This document shows, in pieces, positions 51,056-55,716 of a stretch of 55,716 nt of DNA. A model generated the notes under the pieces. That model did not search any database, had not been told where the DNA came from, and saw nothing but the letters and a program-made list of their open reading frames with translations. Position numbers and translations under genes: made by a program. Numbering within the stretch: position 1 is the stretch's first letter; each line of letters begins with the position of its first letter. The stretch is taken from positions 1 to 55,716 of the forward strand of contig JAZQPT010000036.1 of assembly GCA_045628725.1 (NCBI GenBank), read 5' to 3'. This DNA is from JACQGD01 sp045628725 (GTDB taxonomy: Bacteria > Patescibacteriota > Saccharimonadia > Saccharimonadales > Saccharimonadaceae).

Positions 51056-52081
51056 TTACTCTGCAGTTGTTTTGACAGTATCAATCAGTTTATCTGGGCG
51101 CATCGCTTTCATAGCATTGTTGTAGGTGTCTATACTGGCGTTCAGTGATGCACGCTCTTTTTCATACTCATCAACCAGACCATTGTATGTTTGTAAGTTA
51201 CCGTTATATCGTTCAACGTTCGAATTATATGATCGGTAGTTGCCATAATAGGCATCTTGCGCAAATGCACTATCAAACGACCGGAGCCACTTTGTTTCAT
51301 AATCTTGCAATTCTCCTAGCCGAGTTTCGAGAGCCGCGACGCGTGCATCGAGGCCATTTTTTAAATTCTCGACGTCTGCAACATACGTCGCATTAGCCTC
51401 GGCAGATTTGTCTCTGTCCGAGAAATACGAACGATAGTGTTCGTCTAGCATGTGGTCGGTAGCGGCTTCGCTCAGCTCAGAACCGATAAAGGAATGTGAT
51501 TCACCAATTTGAATAGCCTCTTTATCTTCATAGGTAGTCAGGATTTTTTTAATCGATTGCGTAGGAGCGTCAACGCTTTCATTCATATGTTTTTTGATAG
51601 CCGACGTCAGCTGTGCGCGTTGATCAGATGATAATTCTTCCCACGCTACATGCAGCATCTCGTGTGCAATGGTCGAAGGGATGCTTTGTGAATAAGGCGG
51701 CGTGGTTATTTCCAGGATATATATCTTATCTTCACTAGGCACATAGCAGCCCAGCGCTCCTTCATTGCGTGGACAATATTCGTACAATCGGTTCGCCGTC
51801 ACTAGTTCTGGTGATTTGGACAAAAACAGGGCTTTGCCATTTAGATTCAAGCCTGCTTGATCTGCAAGATTAACCAGCTGATAATCGCCTTCGAACGTTT
51901 GAACGGTATAGTAATCCGAAATGGCATCAAACTTCAAAAATACAAAAACAGCCAGTACTATAAGCCCATATTTCAAGTATTTCCTGATTTTATTGCCATT
52001 CGAGGCGCGGCGATTAGAGCTACTCTGTTTGTAATCTAGAATTGGGTCAATTTTTATTGCAGGAATCGGATCGATCTTCAT
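51056..52081 (-). CDS. Membrane-anchored HExxH protein with C-terminal coiled coil
   Basis: The protein has 341 residues. After a basic N-terminus (SSSNRRASNGNKIRKYLKYG) comes one transmembrane helix (~35-52). The outside part contains STIAHEMLHVAWEEL, the zinc-protease-like HExxH (HEMLH), and a paired Cys motif (EYCPRNEGALGCYVP). The C-terminal ~110 residues form a coiled coil with Tyr/Asn repeats. The third metal ligand is not obvious (a Glu in ELSEAATDHM is possible). TACTAT lies 7 nt upstream of ATG. A surface peptidase is plausible; no family name. Confidence 0.72.
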   Translation of the reverse strand: MKIDPIPAIKIDPILDYKQSSSNRRASNGNKIRKYLKYGLIVLAVFVFLKFDAISDYYTVQTFEGDYQLVNLADQAGLNLNGKALFLSKSPELVTANRLYEYCPRNEGALGCYVPSEDKIYILEITTPPYSQSIPSTIAHEMLHVAWEELSSDQRAQLTSAIKKHMNESVDAPTQSIKKILTTYEDKEAIQIGESHSFIGSELSEAATDHMLDEHYRSYFSDRDKSAEANATYVADVENLKNGLDARVAALETRLGELQDYETKWLRSFDSAFAQDAYYGNYRSYNSNVERYNGNLQTYNGLVDEYEKERASLNASIDTYNNAMKAMRPDKLIDTVKTTAE

Positions 52082-52127
52082 TTCTTATATAGTACACTAG
52101 CTTGCCTGGTTTGCTATACTGTAACAA

Positions 52128-52907
52128 ATGAACAAAACGACTGCTCAGCAGACAACGAAGCTACTTCGCGAAATTGAAGATGTCATCATTGACCTAGATG
52201 CCGCCATTAACGCAGGGTATATCGAGTACGCTGATCTTGAAAAATTAAAACACCGCTTTGAACAAGCCGACGAATCTCTACGTGACGGCATCGATGTAAA
52301 AGACAGCCGCTTGTATGTTTGCGATGAAGCAGCGGCGCTTTTGGTGTGGATTAGCGGCGAGAAACAGGCGGCATCTGATAAAATCGCTGACGCTGTGGGT
52401 AAAAAAGGCGACACCCATCTGACCTCTCAGGCTGGGCGTGGCATGGCAGCGGGCATCAAGAATAATAGCAATGAAAAAGCGTCCCGAAACGAAAATCCTG
52501 TTAGCGGCTGGTTAGGATTTTTTACCGTTATGATAGCGATTATCATGCTGGGCATCTTTCTTATATCGCTGGCCGGCACTTTTGCACTGTTCTTTCCACC
52601 CGTCGATCTTGGCGGTTTCGCCGTCGTTGCAATCAGCTGGACATTGACTGCCTTTTCTATATCATACCTAACACTGGCACCTCGGCGATCTAAGCGAGCT
52701 CGACCACTAGCTATTTTACTGTTCGGTTCACTGACGGCTATATGCATCGCCATCCTTATAGCTGCGCTGATGTATGGAGATTACCAGGATATACCTGGAT
52801 TTCGTGTTTTCGTAGTATTGTTTCTACTATTTTTCATTGCTTGGGGCGTGGCGGCGACTGCATATTATCAGTTTTCGTCTAGAGTGCGCCAAGTGTTCGA
52901 TAGATAG
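52128..52907 (+). CDS. Membrane protein with N-terminal coiled region and four TM helices
   Basis: The protein has 259 residues. Residues 1-95 are soluble and helical with many acids (TTKLLREIEDVIIDLDAAINAGY). Four hydrophobic helices follow (~128-155, 163-185, 196-215, 224-246). No family is recognised. It is divergent from the HExxH gene with 46 bp between starts, and TATACT ends 7 nt before ATG, so a leaderless mRNA is likely. It converges with the HD gene, 4 bp apart. Confidence 0.72.
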   Translation: MNKTTAQQTTKLLREIEDVIIDLDAAINAGYIEYADLEKLKHRFEQADESLRDGIDVKDSRLYVCDEAAALLVWISGEKQAASDKIADAVGKKGDTHLTSQAGRGMAAGIKNNSNEKASRNENPVSGWLGFFTVMIAIIMLGIFLISLAGTFALFFPPVDLGGFAVVAISWTLTAFSISYLTLAPRRSKRARPLAILLFGSLTAICIAILIAALMYGDYQDIPGFRVFVVLFLLFFIAWGVAATAYYQFSSRVRQVFDR

Positions 52908-52911
52908 CGGC

Positions 52912-53481
52912 CTACGCAGCACCTATCCTTCGAGCCGCTCGCCCGACAGAATTAAAATCATCACCGTCGCCGCGTACGTTTAGGAATGAATCATATAAAT
53001 CCTCGGCGACGCCAATCAACGACATTGCAGCATCAGTGCGAAGGTACCGAGGATCCAGATCCCCTAGGCGCACCCTGTCAAGCGCATCTGCGTCTTTTAG
53101 CACTTGCAATTCAGTCGTCATCACCGGCGCTTTGTCATCAGACGGCACATGCCAATGCACGATATATGTGACTACATCAAGCAGCTCAGGTGTCATATAA
53201 TTTGATAAATTATCGCTTATCCACCGCGCAGAACGAGTGCCGTGATCTAGGTCTAGCCCATCATTAATGCGCCCGATGTCGTGCGTCGAAGATGCCCAGC
53301 GCAAGGCCTCTCTATTTACAGCTGTATTTTGCGATTCAAGTATATCGCAGATCAGTTCCTGCAGAATAAACACGCGTGCCATATGGTCAACACCGTGCAC
53401 GCTACTGTCGTGCAGCAGCCACGACTGCTTTGGTTCAAAATCTCGTAGCAACCGTTCTGATATTGGTTGAATGACACTCAT
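52912..53481 (-). CDS. HD-domain phosphohydrolase
   Basis: The protein has 189 residues. HD-superfamily ligands are His in HGVDHMARV, the HD pair in WASSTHDIGR, and a later Asp in VLKDADALDRV, with IVHWHVPSDD in between. Enzymes of this class cleave nucleotides or signalling nucleotides such as ppGpp or cyclic dinucleotides; the substrate is not visible here. Start overlaps the preceding gene's stop by one base (TAATG), so the two are coupled. Confidence 0.87.
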   Translation of the reverse strand: MSVIQPISERLLRDFEPKQSWLLHDSSVHGVDHMARVFILQELICDILESQNTAVNREALRWASSTHDIGRINDGLDLDHGTRSARWISDNLSNYMTPELLDVVTYIVHWHVPSDDKAPVMTTELQVLKDADALDRVRLGDLDPRYLRTDAAMSLIGVAEDLYDSFLNVRGDGDDFNSVGRAARRIGAA

Positions 53482-54026
53482 TACTTTCGTCCCTTACTGT
53501 CATCTACAAAGATTTTGGCGAGTATCGTTTCGTTACTCATATTTGCTGGACGAATGGTATTGCCATAGGCGAAATACGATTGGTATTCAGCTTCAAGTGT
53601 ACGAACTGCGCGGTCCTTAAAAAGCATCTCCCATACGCACGACGGCGCATGTTTGGCATTTCCCTGTATAGTTGACATAGTTTTGATGTCTAGGATGTCG
53701 GTACGTTTAAACGCAAATCCTAACTCCACTTCACGAATCAGTACCAAGTAAAATACTTCTTCGGATCTCAAGAGTATTTTTAACTCCTCGATAACTGGAT
53801 GGTGTGCGTCTACAGAGCCAGAGTAAGTCCTCAATATATCATCGTCGAGGTATACCAGATCTATCCATGTGCCGTAGTCACTATCGCCGCTTGCGTATTC
53901 TCCGTAGACGATATCTTCAGGATTTATTTCATCGATACCACCCCGCGATACACGTGTAACCGGAGTCGTCCGAGTGAATGGCCTAGTCTTTACTGCTTCT
54001 GCGGTTTTATCAATAGTTGTATACAT
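53481..54026 (-). CDS. Conserved-looking cytoplasmic protein, unknown
   Basis: The protein has 181 residues with no signal or TM segment. It contains acidic strands (DEINPEDIVYGEYASGDSD, LVYLDDDILRTYSG) and a segment with aromatic residues near the end (LEAEYQSYFAYGNTIRPANM). TATAAT (54042-54047) lies 15 nt before ATG. Translational coupling to the HD hydrolase suggests a shared pathway, perhaps as its regulator. I do not recognise a family. Confidence 0.68.
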   Translation of the reverse strand: MYTTIDKTAEAVKTRPFTRTTPVTRVSRGGIDEINPEDIVYGEYASGDSDYGTWIDLVYLDDDILRTYSGSVDAHHPVIEELKILLRSEEVFYLVLIREVELGFAFKRTDILDIKTMSTIQGNAKHAPSCVWEMLFKDRAVRTLEAEYQSYFAYGNTIRPANMSNETILAKIFVDDSKGRK

Positions 54027-54076
54027 ATGTTATTGGACATTATTATACTCTACATGATGCAGCAGTATCGCAGCCT

Positions 54077-54976
54077 CTACCAGTCTCCGCTCGACCCGCC
54101 GCCGCCAAATCCGCCACCGCCGAAACCACCAAATCCGCCACCTGATCCACCACCACCTAGGAATCCACCCCCGGCCCACCAACTTGGCGTTTCGCCCTGA
54201 CGTGCGTGCGACCTATAGTTTGCAGAGACGACTTTATCAAAAATCAGTCCGATCGGTATCAGCAGGCCAGCCCCAATCAGACCGATAGTTAACGATCCTA
54301 GAATCAAACCAACTGCTCCGCCGGCCACGCCACCGACAACACCACCAGCCCACCAACTTTTAGTACGGCCCAAAATCGAACCAAGCCACGAAAGCCCCAT
54401 CATTCCAAAAATGAATGCAAATTCCCACGGAAAACCAGTACTTTTACTTGCCGTTGTCGTAGCGGTATATTCACCATTAATCGAAGCGATAATACTAGTC
54501 AGTCCAGCCTGAATACCTTCATAGTATTTATTTTGTTTAAATAACGGCGTGATATCATTGCGGATAATACGCCCCGTTTGTACGTCGGTAAGCGCGCCTT
54601 CTAGTCCTGTTCCTACTTCGATGCGTAGCCGTCTGTCGTCTTTTACCACGAGCAGCAGGACGCCGTTATTATTCTCACTTGTGCCAATTCCCCACTCGCG
54701 GGCGATAGCGAGTGAATAATCTTCAATTGATTCGTCCGCAAGTGAAGGCACCATAACAATGGCGATTTGATTGCCTGATTTTGCGCGCTCGTTAGCAATT
54801 TGCCCTGCCAGTGCCGCTTTTTGTTCGTCGGTAAGCGTCTTTGTTTGATCGACAATAGGTATATCTGTTGGCTTTGGCGGCACACTGAACGCGGCAACAT
54901 TTGATGGTGCTGCGATTGAAAACAGAAATCCTAGAGTGGCAAGAGCCAGTCCGAATCGAACAAATCTTGCGAACAT
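54077..54976 (-). CDS. TPM-domain membrane protein (YgcG-like)
   Basis: The protein has 299 residues: signal peptide (to ~29), an exported TPM domain (~38-175; IPIVDQTKTLTDEQKAALAGQI, IAIVMVPSL, LRIEVGTGLEGALTDVQTGRII), two or three transmembrane helices (~187-250), and a Gly-rich tail ending GGSSGDW. TPM proteins are paired with LemA in many bacteria and may act in envelope quality control. AAGGAGG is 3 nt upstream of ATG. It lies 13 bp downstream of lemA. Confidence 0.92.
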   Translation of the reverse strand: MFARFVRFGLALATLGFLFSIAAPSNVAAFSVPPKPTDIPIVDQTKTLTDEQKAALAGQIANERAKSGNQIAIVMVPSLADESIEDYSLAIAREWGIGTSENNNGVLLLVVKDDRRLRIEVGTGLEGALTDVQTGRIIRNDITPLFKQNKYYEGIQAGLTSIIASINGEYTATTTASKSTGFPWEFAFIFGMMGLSWLGSILGRTKSWWAGGVVGGVAGGAVGLILGSLTIGLIGAGLLIPIGLIFDKVVSANYRSHARQGETPSWWAGGGFLGGGGSGGGFGGFGGGGFGGGGSSGDW

Positions 54977-54989
54977 AAGCCTCCTTGAT

Positions 54990-55583
54990 TTATTCGAAGT
55001 TTACGTCAGGAGCTTTATCGGCACCTTTTTCAGCTTCGAAATAAGGGAACTTATCGAAACCAAATATACCTGCGGTAATATTCGTTGGGAAAGTTTGAAT
55101 GCGTGTATTATATGCCGATGCAGCCTCGTTAAAGTCGTTGCGAGCAACTGCAATTCGGTTCTCAGTGCCCTCTAGTTGCACTTGCAGGTCCTGGAAACCA
55201 GCAACTGCTTTTAGTTCAGGATAGTTCTCTGTCACAGCAAGTAAACGACCAAGCGCCTGGCTTAATTCACCTTGCGATTCTTGGTATTGCGCAATCTGTT
55301 CTGGGGTTGCCGTACTAGGGTCAATCGATATACTTGTCGCTCGTGCACGCGCCTCTACGACATCGGTAAGTGTCTTTTGTTCAAAGTTCGCAGCGCCTTT
55401 AACCGTGTTTACCAAATTCGGCACTAGGTCCGCTCGGCGCTGATATTGTGACTGCAGGTTCGCGAATGATTTATTCACACTTTCACGCTGCCCAACCAGT
55501 CCGTTATAGCCGCCAATAATAAACGCTGCAATTAGTACAATTACACCAACAATAATTCCCGGAACCAGCCATTTGCGATTCAT
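54990..55583 (-). CDS. lemA: LemA family protein
   Basis: The protein has 197 residues. One N-terminal transmembrane helix (~6-26) with YNGLVGQRESVNKSFANLQSQYQRRADLVPNLVNTVKG, the LemA signature, is followed by a long helical hairpin. The family is cytosolic-helix or exported-helix membrane proteins of unknown biochemical role, usually beside TPM genes as here. A ribosome site GAGGAGA lies 4 nt upstream. The operon promoter TATAAT is at 55622-55627. Confidence 0.94.
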   Translation of the reverse strand: MNRKWLVPGIIVGVIVLIAAFIIGGYNGLVGQRESVNKSFANLQSQYQRRADLVPNLVNTVKGAANFEQKTLTDVVEARARATSISIDPSTATPEQIAQYQESQGELSQALGRLLAVTENYPELKAVAGFQDLQVQLEGTENRIAVARNDFNEAASAYNTRIQTFPTNITAGIFGFDKFPYFEAEKGADKAPDVNFE

Positions 55584-55621
55584 ACATTCTCCTCTGTCAT
55601 ATTACGTGCCTAAGTATTTCT

Positions 55622-55627
55622 ATTATA
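55622..55627 (-). promoter_or_regulatory. -10 element of lemA-TPM operon
   Basis: TATAAT on the - strand, about 38 nt upstream of the lemA ATG, followed by a leader with a good ribosome site. The -35 match is weak. Confidence 0.5.
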
Positions 55628-55647
55628 GCAAATCTGCCGTATGTTTA

Positions 55648-55716
55648 TCACGCATAATCACCGTAGCTATTCAATTGCATGAAGCGATTGGACAAATCCA
55701 TCAACCGCAGTAAACG
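55648..55716 (-). CDS. C-terminal fragment of an unidentified gene
   Basis: A frame open from the window edge ends with TGA at 55648-55650 and encodes RLLRLMDLSNRFMQLNSYGD then YA. The composition looks like a protein tail and the lemA promoter follows directly, which fits a gene end. Too short for a family call, and chance cannot be excluded. Confidence 0.35.
   Translation of the reverse strand, partial: RLLRLMDLSNRFMQLNSYGDYA

Overview
The window reads like a chromosomal segment of a very small, fermentative, monoderm bacterium, most probably a Patescibacteria/CPR member of the Saccharibacteria (TM7) type. This lineage call is inference. It rests on dense, short, often overlapping genes; the absence of outer-membrane or LPS genes; many one-pass secreted proteins; a LemA/TPM pair; LysM-CHAP and WxL-like surface proteins; and standard stops including TGA, which argues against the TGA=Gly code of Gracilibacteria/SR1. 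Many starts lie only 6-8 nt downstream of a -10 hexamer, so leaderless mRNAs seem common.

Layout. 1-13.7 kb is a housekeeping and repair block: a MurC tail, a zinc-ribbon protein, a winged-helix NUDIX protein, a CYTH-kinase fusion, TrmB, TsaC, MscS, a cluster-less MutY-like glycosylase, MsrA, GlsB, a metallo-beta-lactamase-fold hydrolase, a YtxG/YtxH pair, cupin, AspRS, NUDIX, a CBS-pair protein and a DsbA-like protein. 13.7-13.9 kb holds a promoter-terminator pair without a convincing long ORF (candidate small RNA or 30-codon peptide). 14-17.7 kb has two CorA-type channels around a DHA2 multidrug transporter. 17.8-23.7 kb is an exopolysaccharide operon (two tiny ORFs, a membrane protein, a GH8 glucanase, a processive GT2 synthase and a GT39-like transferase) facing a Crp/Fnr-type regulator across a shared palindrome. 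23.7-27.8 kb has a CHASE histidine kinase with a receiver-only regulator, then a KstD-like flavoprotein unexpected in such a reduced genome.

27.9-36 kb is a surface locus of seven genes: four secreted WxL-like proteins with a shared C-terminal signature, two membrane-anchored DUF916-like proteins and a PKD-domain anchor protein. 36.1-47.2 kb holds the most unusual system. A seven-gene, translationally coupled F1-type ATPase operon keeps the classical order (c-like, b-like, delta, alpha, gamma, beta, epsilon) but has no a subunit. Its b-like protein lacks a membrane anchor. Its c-like protein is an exported ~190-residue beta-rich domain fused to a c-type hairpin without the ion-binding carboxylate. 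Fibre-like membrane or secreted proteins flank the operon on both sides. The catalytic sites of alpha and beta look intact, so the machine probably burns ATP for a mechanical or surface task rather than making ATP.

47.2-55.7 kb contains small membrane proteins, a LysM-CHAP wall hydrolase, a carbonic-anhydrase-like protein with Cys/His/Cys metal ligands, an HExxH membrane protein, an HD hydrolase, and the TPM/LemA pair. No tRNA, rRNA, CRISPR array, insertion sequence or replication origin was recognised.
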